Of a stretch of DNA of 45,842 bases, positions 27,017-34,894 are shown one piece after another. Position numbers and translations under genes: made by a program. Where the stretch lies: positions 1 through 45,842 of the forward strand of contig CALDYJ010000016.1 in assembly GCA_937941095.1 (NCBI GenBank). Reading direction: 5' to 3'. Within the stretch, counting starts at the first letter, position 1; the number at the start of each line of letters is the position of its first letter. The stretch is from an uncultured Saprospiraceae bacterium (GTDB lineage: Bacteria; Bacteroidota; Bacteroidia; Chitinophagales; Saprospiraceae). The notes beneath the pieces were generated by a model. That model saw only the letters and a list, made by a program, of their open reading frames with translations, was not told the origin of the DNA and searched no databases.

Positions 27017-27978
27017 GTATTCATTTTTTAAATCCGGGCTCCATCAATCAAATTTCAGGAGGCTACATCTTCAATAAAAAATTTATTGAAGGCCTTAAGT
27101 CAAATGGCAAAAAGCTTGAACTTTTTGAAATTGAAACCTTGAAGGATTATTCTCCTAGTGAAAACGAAGTCGCTGATCTTGTCATTATCGATAGCTTACT
27201 TTTTTTCAAGAACCCGAGGCATACATTAGAATTAATACAAAAACACAACGTAATACCGATCATCCATCTGAGTGATGGTCTACAAGATGTCACTTATAGA
27301 GCTGTTGAAAAAAATCTTTTACAAGACTTGAAGATTTTAGTCACCTCTGAATTTGTAAAATCTGAATTAGTTAGATACTTTTCAATAGGAGAAGAAAATA
27401 TCTTAGTTTTAGAACCTGGGATTGAAACTAATTTTTCTAAACCTAACTACCCCTCTAAAATTAAAGACTTCATATGCGTCTCCAACCTAGTTAAACGAAA
27501 AAGAGTCCTAGCCTTAATAAATATTTTAAATGATTTAATTGAATTCAACTGGACATTACAAATTTATGGAGACGATAAAATTGAACCATTATACGCTGAG
27601 AAACTAAGGAATTTTATAAAACAAAATAATTTAGAAGAAAGAGTTCGAATTTCGGCTGCTCTACCACAAGAAGAACTTTTTAAAAAAATGGCAGAAAAAG
27701 ATATGCTTTTACATTTTGCAGCTTACGAGACATTTGGCATGTCAATTTTTGAAGCCGCTGCGATTGGTCTTCCCATATTAAGTACAAAAACTGGTGCATG
27801 GGAAGCCTTAAAATTGTACCCATTGGCTGGTTTTATTGAATTAGAATCCGAATTCAAGTATAAAGAAGCGCTCAAACACATTCTGACAAGTGAGCATCAA
27901 TCCATAGATTTGAGTACTTTTAAATTACCTTTTACTTGGGAAAGGGTAAGCAACAAATTTCTTTCATGGCTTTGTTAA
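27013..27978 (+). CDS. GT4-family glycosyltransferase
   Basis: A 321-residue GT-B-fold glycosyltransferase. The N-terminal SIHFLNPGSINQISGGYIFN is the acceptor-domain glycine-rich loop. The C-terminal nucleotide-sugar domain has ICVSNLVKRKRV (a basic K/R pair), and the E-x7-E region AYETFGMSIFEAAAIGLPIL around residues 238-257, typical of GT4. It transfers a sugar from an NDP-sugar with retention; acceptor and sugar are unknown. The start is TTG, overlapping the upstream stop. The homologous-looking opening begins right at this codon, which supports it. The 3' end overlaps the next gene by 13 bp. Confidence 0.87.
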   Translation: MSIHFLNPGSINQISGGYIFNKKFIEGLKSNGKKLELFEIETLKDYSPSENEVADLVIIDSLLFFKNPRHTLELIQKHNVIPIIHLSDGLQDVTYRAVEKNLLQDLKILVTSEFVKSELVRYFSIGEENILVLEPGIETNFSKPNYPSKIKDFICVSNLVKRKRVLALINILNDLIEFNWTLQIYGDDKIEPLYAEKLRNFIKQNNLEERVRISAALPQEELFKKMAEKDMLLHFAAYETFGMSIFEAAAIGLPILSTKTGAWEALKLYPLAGFIELESEFKYKEALKHILTSEHQSIDLSTFKLPFTWERVSNKFLSWLC

Positions 27979-28535
27979 TCATAGTTGCCTACATCACTTG
28001 GATTTATGAATTAGCCTTTTTAGCTATTCCAAGTGTCGCATCTAACAAAGCCATACTAAAACAAAATGATAAACCTTTTATAGCAAAAGCATTTCATATA
28101 ATGCTTAGCTTCTTTTACCTCATAGCTTTTTTATTGCCTTTAATCTTTATTCTTGATCCGATCTTCACTTCATATTCGTTTGCCTTATTCAAACAAAATG
28201 CTTTAACTAAGATCTTAGGAATACTAGTTCTGCTGATGGGTAGGTTTATTTCGATTTGGGCGACGATCCAAATAAGCAAAAACAACGATCACAAAAGGGA
28301 ACATTCTTTGCAAATCAAAGGCTTGTATAAATATTCCAGGAACCCAATTGTAATAAGTAATGCATTATTTTTAATCAGCATGTTCGTCCTTTTTGGAAGT
28401 CTTATTTTTCCCTTGGGACTAATATGTTATTTATGGGATATGCACATTAAAATACTAATCGAAGAAGAATTCTTAAAAAATCAATACGATGAAGATTATA
28501 ATACATACCTTCATAATACAAGGAGATACCTGTAA
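27966..28535 (+). CDS. ICMT/PEMT-like membrane methyltransferase
   Basis: A 189-residue integral membrane protein with about five hydrophobic helices. The C-terminal half has the signature of the isoprenylcysteine carboxyl methyltransferase/phospholipid methyltransferase superfamily: GLYKYSRNPIVIS (the H/Y-x-R-N/H-P motif) and EEEFLKNQYDEDYNTY (E-E-x2-L...Y..Y). It would use SAM to methylate a membrane-embedded carboxyl, amine or lipid group. I chose ATG 27966, in the last codons of the glycosyltransferase gene; an in-frame TTG at 27936 would add ten residues. It ends in TAATG shared with the next gene. Confidence 0.83.
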   Translation: MALLIIVAYITWIYELAFLAIPSVASNKAILKQNDKPFIAKAFHIMLSFFYLIAFLLPLIFILDPIFTSYSFALFKQNALTKILGILVLLMGRFISIWATIQISKNNDHKREHSLQIKGLYKYSRNPIVISNALFLISMFVLFGSLIFPLGLICYLWDMHIKILIEEEFLKNQYDEDYNTYLHNTRRYL

Positions 28536-29242
28536 TGGAACAGACTAAACAAGCAGAACAAGAAAAAATAAGAGATTGGTTTAATAAAACTTATGAAAGT
28601 CGCTCAGAGCAATATTTAAGACCAGTACGAGCATACAGTATATTCATAGATTTATTAGATCCGAAAAAAGGAGAAAAGATACTTGATATAGCATGTGGTG
28701 TTGGAAGAATTCTACAAGCTGCAGAGCCAAAGTCCTTAGAGCTCCATGGCTTAGACATTTCAGAAGTAGCGATTAGTAAAGCAAAACTCAATCTTCCTAA
28801 GGCAAAATTAATCGCAGGAAATGCTGAAGATTTACCTTATGAAGATCATTCATTTGATTACATAACTTGCATCGGATCCTTGGAAAGAATGATCGACCTA
28901 GATCTTGTACTTGATGAAATAAAGCGAGTTGCTCAACCGAATGCTAAATGCTGCTTTATGGTACGAAATTCAGAAACCTTACAATGGAAATTAATCAAAG
29001 AAAAACTAGGCATCAAAAACAAGCAAGGACATCAAGGTGCAAAAAGCATGAATCAATGGAATGAAATTTTTGAAAAGAAAGGCTTTAAAATTGAACATAT
29101 AGTACCTGATCAATGGCGCTATAAAAGAATCTTAGAATTATTTAGCTTAAGTTTTTTTCCAAAAGACTATAATAAAATTTATAAGAGTTTATTGCCATTA
29201 AAAAATGCATATGAATTCATTTATCTGCTGTCTAAAGCTTAG
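28535..29242 (+). CDS. Class I SAM-dependent methyltransferase
   Basis: A 235-residue Rossmann-fold methyltransferase. Motif I is ILDIACGVGRIL (about residues 46-57), the acidic residue after strand 2 is in HGLDIS, and motif II/III regions are AGNAEDLPYEDHSFDYITCI and RVAQPNAKCCFMV, as in UbiE/Methyltransf_11 proteins. It is cytosolic. It starts on the TAATG overlap with the membrane methyltransferase, so it is the fourth gene of this operon. The substrate is probably the pathway intermediate; it is unknown. It converges on the sulfotransferase with a 15-bp gap. Confidence 0.9.
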   Translation: MEQTKQAEQEKIRDWFNKTYESRSEQYLRPVRAYSIFIDLLDPKKGEKILDIACGVGRILQAAEPKSLELHGLDISEVAISKAKLNLPKAKLIAGNAEDLPYEDHSFDYITCIGSLERMIDLDLVLDEIKRVAQPNAKCCFMVRNSETLQWKLIKEKLGIKNKQGHQGAKSMNQWNEIFEKKGFKIEHIVPDQWRYKRILELFSLSFFPKDYNKIYKSLLPLKNAYEFIYLLSKA

Positions 29243-29257
29243 AAAAGCTTTTATAAT

Positions 29258-30097
29258 TTATAATACTAATCTGTATTTTTCTTTTAGTTGTTCGTTAAAT
29301 GGTTTGTAAAACTCATGTAATTTTTCTTCAGCCGTGATATTCGATTCTTTCTCAAATGCTTTATTATATAAAATAGCTTCTTTAGAAAATTCGTGCTCTT
29401 TTAAATTTAAAAAAACAAGCAAGTCCTTTAAAATTTTATTCCTTGAATCTTGAGCTAACAAATCTGCACTTTTAATCATTCTGACTTGCTCTGTCCCAAA
29501 ATGTTTAAACCACTTATCAAGCAAATTAACATATAAGCCTTGGTGCAATAATTTGGTGTTTTTATTTTGCTGAAATTTTTGGATTTCCAAGGTTACAAAT
29601 TCTTCAAAATCAGGCAAATTTTGGTAAGTAGGTCTACCTTCTAATTTAAATCTTTTAAACATATTGTAATGAGAAACAAACCTTTGTGTAGCTTCCCTAA
29701 AAAGTAAGATCACTTTCATTTCTGGATGAAATGATTTTAAAAAATCCGGGTATCCATTTGCAAAAGTAGATGCACTTGCTTCCCCGGTGATGTAAGTGGT
29801 ATCATCCATTCTTTCTTTAACAAACGTACTACTAGTCATTTGACCCTGGGGATTAAGGTCTAACCATCCAGCTTCAACTTGTTGCCTTCCTTCAATTAGT
29901 GGAAACTGAGATTCATACCAAGATTTTTTGCTTATTCTTTTCCACTTCTTTTTAATGTTAAAATATTGTGGTTCTTTGGTTTTGCATGGGAGAATTTGTG
30001 GATGTTCATTTAAATACCTGTAGAGTGATGAAGTTCCACATTTAACACCTCCAGCAATGATGAATGAAGGCAACATAAATTTTTTTCTCCGAAACAA
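29258..30097 (-). CDS. Sulfotransferase domain protein
   Basis: A 279-residue sulfotransferase. The 5'-phosphosulfate-binding loop is at the N-terminus (FIIAGGVKCGTSSLYRYLNE, Lys-Cys-Gly-Thr-Ser), and the 3'-phosphate-binding region reads MKVILLFREATQRFVSHYNM (R then S). This fits the heparan-sulfate/NodH-like group that transfers sulfate from PAPS to a glycan or lipid hydroxyl. It has no signal peptide, so it acts in the cytosol on an intermediate before export. It is divergent from the next methyltransferase with 25 bp between starts. A link to the 22.5-29.2 kb cluster is suggested by position only. Confidence 0.88.
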   Translation of the reverse strand: MFRRKKFMLPSFIIAGGVKCGTSSLYRYLNEHPQILPCKTKEPQYFNIKKKWKRISKKSWYESQFPLIEGRQQVEAGWLDLNPQGQMTSSTFVKERMDDTTYITGEASASTFANGYPDFLKSFHPEMKVILLFREATQRFVSHYNMFKRFKLEGRPTYQNLPDFEEFVTLEIQKFQQNKNTKLLHQGLYVNLLDKWFKHFGTEQVRMIKSADLLAQDSRNKILKDLLVFLNLKEHEFSKEAILYNKAFEKESNITAEEKLHEFYKPFNEQLKEKYRLVL

Positions 30098-30122
30098 AGT
30101 ATATATTTATAATTCCAAAATT

Positions 30123-30908
30123 ATGAAAGAAAAGGTAAGTAAAATTTACGACAAGCTCTCTCGATTTGAAAGCAATAAAGGAAAGTCCAAGCCTTACCCT
30201 ATACATAAAAGCTTAAAATTTACCTCGCCACATGTAGACAATCTATACCAATGGCTGTCAAAAGAAATCAATCTGCCAGAAAATAGTTCCATTTTAGATG
30301 CTGGCTGTGGTGTTGGATATGGGACAATGTATTTGTCCACTACATTTAAATCAAAGGCGATTGGCATAAGCCTTAGTAACAACGAAATTGATCGAGCAAA
30401 TGCATTTGCCGAAGAGCAAAATCGAACAAATGTCCTATTCCAAGTCCAAAGCTACGATGATCCTTTTGAAGAAAGATTTGATCTCATTGTAGCCATTGAA
30501 TCTCTAAAACATTCCTTTGATTTAAAATCAAGCATAACTAATTTGCATGATCATCTCAAAGAAGATGGAAGTTTGATTATTATCGAAGACCTTTGGTGCG
30601 GATCTACCATTACGAAATTAGAAGATCAACTTATGAAGGATTGGGCATTAAAAAAACTTTATAAATATGAAGACTACCTTCCTAGTAATCATTCCTGTGA
30701 AACAAGGAGAATAGATTTGACGGATTTGGTCACACAACAAAGTAGTTTTCTAAAAGAATTGTTTTACAAAATGCTTTTAATGATTCATAGAAATGACAAA
30801 GCCTCAATGAAAAGTATTACCAGAGGTGGACTTGCCTTAGAGCAACTTTATAAAAAAAATCTCATGTCATACGAAGCCATTATCTGCAAAAAATCTCACC
30901 TGCAGTAA
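30123..30908 (+). CDS. Class I SAM-dependent methyltransferase
   Basis: A 261-residue methyltransferase with motif I ILDAGCGVGYGTMYL (about residues 59-73), post-I AIGISLSNNEIDRANAFA and motif II FDLIVAIESLKHS, similar to the MPBQ/cyclopropane-synthase-like UbiE clade (the GISLS segment). I use the ATG at 30123; an upstream ATG at 30057 would overlap the divergent sulfotransferase and add 22 residues that look non-homologous. Its 3' end overlaps the convergent FkbM gene by 29 bp. Substrate unknown. Confidence 0.85.
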   Translation: MKEKVSKIYDKLSRFESNKGKSKPYPIHKSLKFTSPHVDNLYQWLSKEINLPENSSILDAGCGVGYGTMYLSTTFKSKAIGISLSNNEIDRANAFAEEQNRTNVLFQVQSYDDPFEERFDLIVAIESLKHSFDLKSSITNLHDHLKEDGSLIIIEDLWCGSTITKLEDQLMKDWALKKLYKYEDYLPSNHSCETRRIDLTDLVTQQSSFLKELFYKMLLMIHRNDKASMKSITRGGLALEQLYKKNLMSYEAIICKKSHLQ

Positions 30909-31620
30909 TTTTACTTTTATGTTTTAAAAGCTCAACTTTAAGATCATTAATTCCTACCCAATTTGGCAATACAAAATTGGCATTTTCTGCAATGAAATAA
31001 TTAAACTCCTGATAGCCCAATATTGACAATTTTTCTAAGCATGCATCCGTTTCATTCGGCTTAAAACACATAAATTCGAAAGATAAAAGTGGTATTTTCT
31101 CGCTCAAACCTTCTATTGCTTTGATCTCAAAACCTTCGATGTCCAATTTGCAATAATCTGGTAGACCATATTTAGCAATCAATAAATCTAAAGAAATTAC
31201 TTCTACATTGATTTCTTGATCATAAGAAATGCCTGAAGGTCCTACTTCCATCATCTTATCTCTCCAAGCCTTTTCGGCAAAAGTACTGATGGTTGGAAAT
31301 TGCTCACTGATGTAAAAAGTCAATACATCTTTTTTTGCTCCAATGCCCAACTGTTCAATCTTGACATTACTAAGCTTTTTAAATTTCTTTTTTTGATAAG
31401 CATAAAGTGAAGGCTGTGGCTCGACAGAAATCACTAGTCTCGCCAATTGACTCATAACTTTTGTTCTATTACCTAAATGACTCCCAAGGTCAAAACAAAG
31501 TGCATTATTTGGGAGCAAAGACTTGTACAATTGCTTAATTTTATAAGTTGATATAAAATTCCATTCATACATGAATTTGGATTTTATAAATCCAACTTTT
31601 TTCTTTAGATAAGAATTCAA
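30880..31620 (-). CDS. FkbM-family methyltransferase
   Basis: A 246-residue SAM methyltransferase of the FkbM family (PF05050-like). Diagnostic motifs are LCFDLGSHLGNRTKVM (motif I), VISVEPQPSLYAYQKK (acidic SAM-ribose residue), VEVISLDLLIAKYGLPDYCK and LDIEGFEIKAIEGL (the K-x-D-x-E-G-x-E motif). FkbM enzymes O-methylate sugars, polyketides or other hydroxyls. It is commonly found in polysaccharide and natural-product clusters, in line with the neighbouring sulfotransferase. It is cytosolic. It converges with and overlaps the previous methyltransferase at the 3' ends. Confidence 0.9.
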   Translation of the reverse strand: MNSYLKKKVGFIKSKFMYEWNFISTYKIKQLYKSLLPNNALCFDLGSHLGNRTKVMSQLARLVISVEPQPSLYAYQKKKFKKLSNVKIEQLGIGAKKDVLTFYISEQFPTISTFAEKAWRDKMMEVGPSGISYDQEINVEVISLDLLIAKYGLPDYCKLDIEGFEIKAIEGLSEKIPLLSFEFMCFKPNETDACLEKLSILGYQEFNYFIAENANFVLPNWVGINDLKVELLKHKSKITAGEIFCR

Positions 31621-31672
31621 TTTTTTTGCTGTTTGACTAAAGATAAAGCCTTCTATTAATTTCTTAGCCTAA

Positions 31673-33424
31673 ATGCAAATAATTATTTTACATTGTGTCA
31701 TGAATCAAAGCTTAGGCCTCATTGGTCTTTTTCTTCTTATCAACTTTAGTTCCTTTTTATGTTTTTGGCTTTTTAACATAAGAGAACAAAAAATCATTGG
31801 TAAGTTTCTCTTTAATAAGTATAGAGGCATAAAAGAAAAAGCAATTGGATTCTATGCTCGACCAGATTCAGATTTTCTAAGGATTAATTTAGATTTTACG
31901 CTGCTTGTTTTATTGAGTATACTATTCAGTGATCTCTCTTCGAGTGCTTGGTGGTTGATATTTAATAAACTTATTTTATTTTTTGGATTTGTATACTTGA
32001 TATACATTGCTGCTATCTTTTTCATTTTTAAAAGAGTGCCTAGTTTAAAAAGTGATTTCCATTTTATTAAGATTGGGATCATGGTCGCTAATGATAAATT
32101 ATTGCTATTTGTTATTGGTTTAATTACATTGCTTATTGGGCTCTGGTTTTTAAGTGATTTTTTTGTAGATATATTTTATGATCTTCTTCGGGATACAGAC
32201 AAGTCATTTGTACTTACTTTTTTAGTAGGCATTTTTTCAATTTTGGGTCTTTATAAATTGACAAGCTATCCATACAAGGCGCAACATTTTCGAACATCCC
32301 TTTCTCCAATTGTTCATTTTATTAGAAATTTAAAATTTTCGAAGCGGTATGATTACATATACAAAAAGGATCAAAGTTATTTTGAGGGTTTAAATCAATA
32401 CAATAATTTCGAACTAGCAGAAAAGCCGAACATTATCATAGTGGCTATAGAATCTTATGGTGCAGTTGTTCTACAGGATGAAGACTTGAAAGTTCACTTT
32501 GAACAAAAGTTAACTGAATTTGAAAAAGATGTTACTTCTAATAATTGGTCGATGCAATCTACCTTTAGTGAGGCGCCAATTTTTGCAGGAGGCTCCTGGT
32601 TGTGTTATTCAAGTTTGCTTTACGGCATTCCATTAAATGATATCGCCTTATATAATGTGCTTTTTCAAAACCATAAAGCCTTTGATAAATACGACTCTCT
32701 TTTACATTTTCTGAAAAAGCAAGGATATTACAATAACTTGCTTACGCCAATAGGAGGTTATGATAAATCCATTGATTGGGACATGATCAAAAAAGCTTAT
32801 CAATACGATAAATTCTATGGTTTTAATGATTTAAATTATTCTGGAAAAACCTTATCCTTCATCAAGTTAGGAAAAGTGGCTCCTGATGAATATGCTTTAA
32901 ATTATACTTACGAGCAAATTCAAAAAAACAAAGTACAACCGTTTAGTCTCTTCTACCCCACTTTAAACTCTCATTGTTTTTTTGACACACCCATCAACAC
33001 AGAAAAAGAATGGCAAGATTATCAAACTAAGGAATTTGAAACAACTGGTGAATTAAAGAAAGACCTGAAAGAAAAGTACAAATTAGCCATTGATTATCAA
33101 TTAAGTTTTTTGAAAAACTTCTTGCTCAAGAATGATCTTTCGAACACCATTGTCGTATTATTTGGTGACCATCAGCCTCCTTTCATAGCCAAACAAGAAA
33201 ATGGAAACCATACCCTACTCCATGTTTTAAGTAAAGATAACAAGTTTGGAAAAGCTTTTGAAAAACATGGTTTTGCTTCTTCTATAAAAAAACTAATCGA
33301 TCAAAAAAATACCATCAAACACGAAGCTTTTTATAGCTTATTTATGCAAGAATTTTCCAATAATTACGGGCAGGACAAAAACATCAAGTTTCCGATTTTT
33401 AAGGATGGAATTAATTTGAAATAA
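31673..33424 (+). CDS. LTA synthase/sulfatase-like membrane enzyme
   Basis: A 583-residue alkaline-phosphatase-superfamily protein. Five or so N-terminal hydrophobic helices (residues ~10-205) precede a periplasmic catalytic domain opening with NIIIVAIESYGAVVL (metal Glu), a nucleophile region GGSWLCYSSLLYG (Ser in place of the LtaS Thr), and the late metal motif VVLFGDHQPP (Asp-His). LtaS/OpgB-like enzymes transfer phosphoglycerol or another phospho-group to lipids and glycans; sulfatase or phosphoethanolamine-transferase activity is also possible. An alternative start is ATG 31700 (574 residues). It lies next to FkbM and sulfotransferase genes, so decoration of a surface glycan or glycolipid fits. 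Confidence 0.83.
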   Translation: MQIIILHCVMNQSLGLIGLFLLINFSSFLCFWLFNIREQKIIGKFLFNKYRGIKEKAIGFYARPDSDFLRINLDFTLLVLLSILFSDLSSSAWWLIFNKLILFFGFVYLIYIAAIFFIFKRVPSLKSDFHFIKIGIMVANDKLLLFVIGLITLLIGLWFLSDFFVDIFYDLLRDTDKSFVLTFLVGIFSILGLYKLTSYPYKAQHFRTSLSPIVHFIRNLKFSKRYDYIYKKDQSYFEGLNQYNNFELAEKPNIIIVAIESYGAVVLQDEDLKVHFEQKLTEFEKDVTSNNWSMQSTFSEAPIFAGGSWLCYSSLLYGIPLNDIALYNVLFQNHKAFDKYDSLLHFLKKQGYYNNLLTPIGGYDKSIDWDMIKKAYQYDKFYGFNDLNYSGKTLSFIKLGKVAPDEYALNYTYEQIQKNKVQPFSLFYPTLNSHCFFDTPINTEKEWQDYQTKEFETTGELKKDLKEKYKLAIDYQLSFLKNFLLKNDLSNTIVVLFGDHQPPFIAKQENGNHTLLHVLSKDNKFGKAFEKHGFASSIKKLIDQKNTIKHEAFYSLFMQEFSNNYGQDKNIKFPIFKDGINLK

Positions 33425-33532
33425 TTTTTTTTCTAAGCCATACAACTCTTTGAGCATTCGCAGAACTCTTTTAAGCATTGTTTGCATTAGCAACATTATT
33501 ACCTAGAAGCACAAATAATTTTAATACCATTA

Positions 33533-33550
33533 GTAATGACCTGTCATTAC
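33533..33550. promoter_or_regulatory. Perfect palindrome, candidate operator
   Basis: GTAATGAC-CT-GTCATTAC is a perfect 8-bp inverted repeat with a 2-nt spacer, ending 28 bp before the ATG of the third barrel gene, inside the 154-bp intergenic region. It has the form of a dimeric regulator site (MarR/GntR/Crp-like size). It lacks a GC-rich stem or T run, so it is not a terminator. Confidence 0.5.
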
Positions 33551-33578
33551 CTTAAAAACTCATGCTAAACTACTAAAA

Positions 33579-34196
33579 ATGAAAAAGACCATCATCCACT
33601 TTTTGTACACGCTAGCTTTTATAATTTTTAGTATAAACATCAATGCTCAAGGACTTAGCTTAGAAAACCTAAGAGATAAAAACAAATCCAATATTGAATT
33701 TACAAATCCTAAAAATCAACTTGGTGTTGTTTTTAATTCTCATGAAGGCATAAGTTTGATGTACAAAAGAGAATTAAAAAAGGATCTATTCTTAAGAGGC
33801 GAAATAGATTTACCAGGTTTTAGCTTTCAAGATCGAAGTGATGAACAAGGAAGTTTTAGTTACTTTTTAAATTTAGGTGCTTCTTTAGGCATAGAAAAAC
33901 ACATACCCATAAATAGAAGATTTAGTTTCTATTATGGAGCAGAACTTGGCCTCAATTGGTACACCCAAAAATTTAGAAGAGATGGACAAAGCACCAGTTT
34001 TGGAAAAAATACCAGTCTTAATTTATCTGCTATTGCTGGACTCCAATACCGAATAAATAATCGCATTTCCATTTTTGGCGAAGTAAATGCAGGTTACGAA
34101 TTTAATGCTTCAAACTATAATGGCAATAGATACAAGTATGGCAGGTATAATAATTCTTTTAGTTTAGGAGCTATGATTAAACTCGGTAAAAAATAA
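33579..34196 (+). CDS. Small outer-membrane beta-barrel protein (third copy)
   Basis: A 205-residue exported protein with a signal peptide ending INAQG. Strand-like segments (GVVFNSHEGISLMYKREL, SYFLNLGASLGIEKH, RFSFYYGAELGLNWY, SLNLSAIAGLQYRINN, RISIFGEVNAGYEF) and the ending FSLGAMIKLGKK indicate an eight-stranded-type barrel. The EK...FYYG-x-x-L, then G-x-Q-Y-x-I-N-x-R-x-S-I order matches the pair at 19058-20323. Function is unknown. The preceding palindrome may control it. Confidence 0.75.
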   Translation: MKKTIIHFLYTLAFIIFSININAQGLSLENLRDKNKSNIEFTNPKNQLGVVFNSHEGISLMYKRELKKDLFLRGEIDLPGFSFQDRSDEQGSFSYFLNLGASLGIEKHIPINRRFSFYYGAELGLNWYTQKFRRDGQSTSFGKNTSLNLSAIAGLQYRINNRISIFGEVNAGYEFNASNYNGNRYKYGRYNNSFSLGAMIKLGKK

Positions 34197-34251
34197 ACTC
34201 CCCTTTAAAACCAAAACATTTATCAAATCAAAATTTATAAATCCATAAAAA

Positions 34252-34848
34252 ATGAATCAGATTAAGTTCACCTTGCTTATCATATTTGCCTTAGTAAGTA
34301 TTAACAATGCATTCAGCCAAAGAGAATCAAAAGGCTTGGAAAAAGCAGAAAAAAATACAAGTAAAAACTGGTCTGCTGGCTTGCTCTATCAAACAAACAA
34401 CAGCATAAAAGTGCTGCTCAAAAAAGGTATTCGTCCGAACACTAAATTAAGGATGCATGTAGATTTTCCGACGATACAATTGATTAACACAGACGCTACA
34501 CTTAGTCCAGACCAATACGCAATCATCACTGGTCTTGGCGCCGGAATAGAAAAGAACTTCGTTCTAAACAATTATTTCTCCTTTTATCATGGGCCTAACA
34601 TTGCTATGAGAATACATCACAGAACTAGTACTAGTAGCTCATCAAATCAATATTACCTTGATGCTGCCTATTTAACTGCTATGAAAATAGCTTTAAATAA
34701 AAAGATTTCAATTTTTGCAGAACTTCAACCTACTTTTGAAATTATAACAAAAAGCAACATTAGGAGAAGCTACTTAGCTACCTTAAAACCTAGGATAAAT
34801 TTAGGTATTGTAAGCGATTTGAATCTAAAGCAAAATAAGTTAGGATAA
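34252..34848 (+). CDS. Small outer-membrane beta-barrel protein (fourth copy)
   Basis: A 198-residue exported protein (signal peptide ending NAFSQ) 55 bp after the third barrel gene, probably in the same transcript. It has SAGLLYQTNNSIKVLLKKG, AIITGLGAGIEKNFVL, FSFYHGPNIAM, YLTAMKIALNKKISIFAEL and a last strand RINLGIVSDL. A serine run (TSTSSSS) sits in a predicted loop. It shares the motif order of the other three small barrels in this window. No function can be assigned. Confidence 0.72.
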   Translation: MNQIKFTLLIIFALVSINNAFSQRESKGLEKAEKNTSKNWSAGLLYQTNNSIKVLLKKGIRPNTKLRMHVDFPTIQLINTDATLSPDQYAIITGLGAGIEKNFVLNNYFSFYHGPNIAMRIHHRTSTSSSSNQYYLDAAYLTAMKIALNKKISIFAELQPTFEIITKSNIRRSYLATLKPRINLGIVSDLNLKQNKLG

Positions 34849-34856
34849 TACATTTA

Positions 34857-34894
34857 TTTCAGAAGGAGCATATCTTTTTATTCTCCTTCTGAAA
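34857..34894. terminator. Hairpin between convergent genes
   Basis: Perfect 12-bp arms TTTCAGAAGGAG (34857-34868) and CTCCTTCTGAAA (34883-34894) with a 14-nt loop. The right arm lies in the last codons of the ABC/M1 gene. CAATTTTTA follows on the plus strand, so it can end transcription of the barrel genes. No T run follows on the minus strand. Confidence 0.5.

Noticed and set aside
29243..29257. Terminator in the AAAAGCTTTT sequence between convergent genes
   Set aside because: A 10-bp AT-rich palindrome with no loop and no extended stem; too weak to call.
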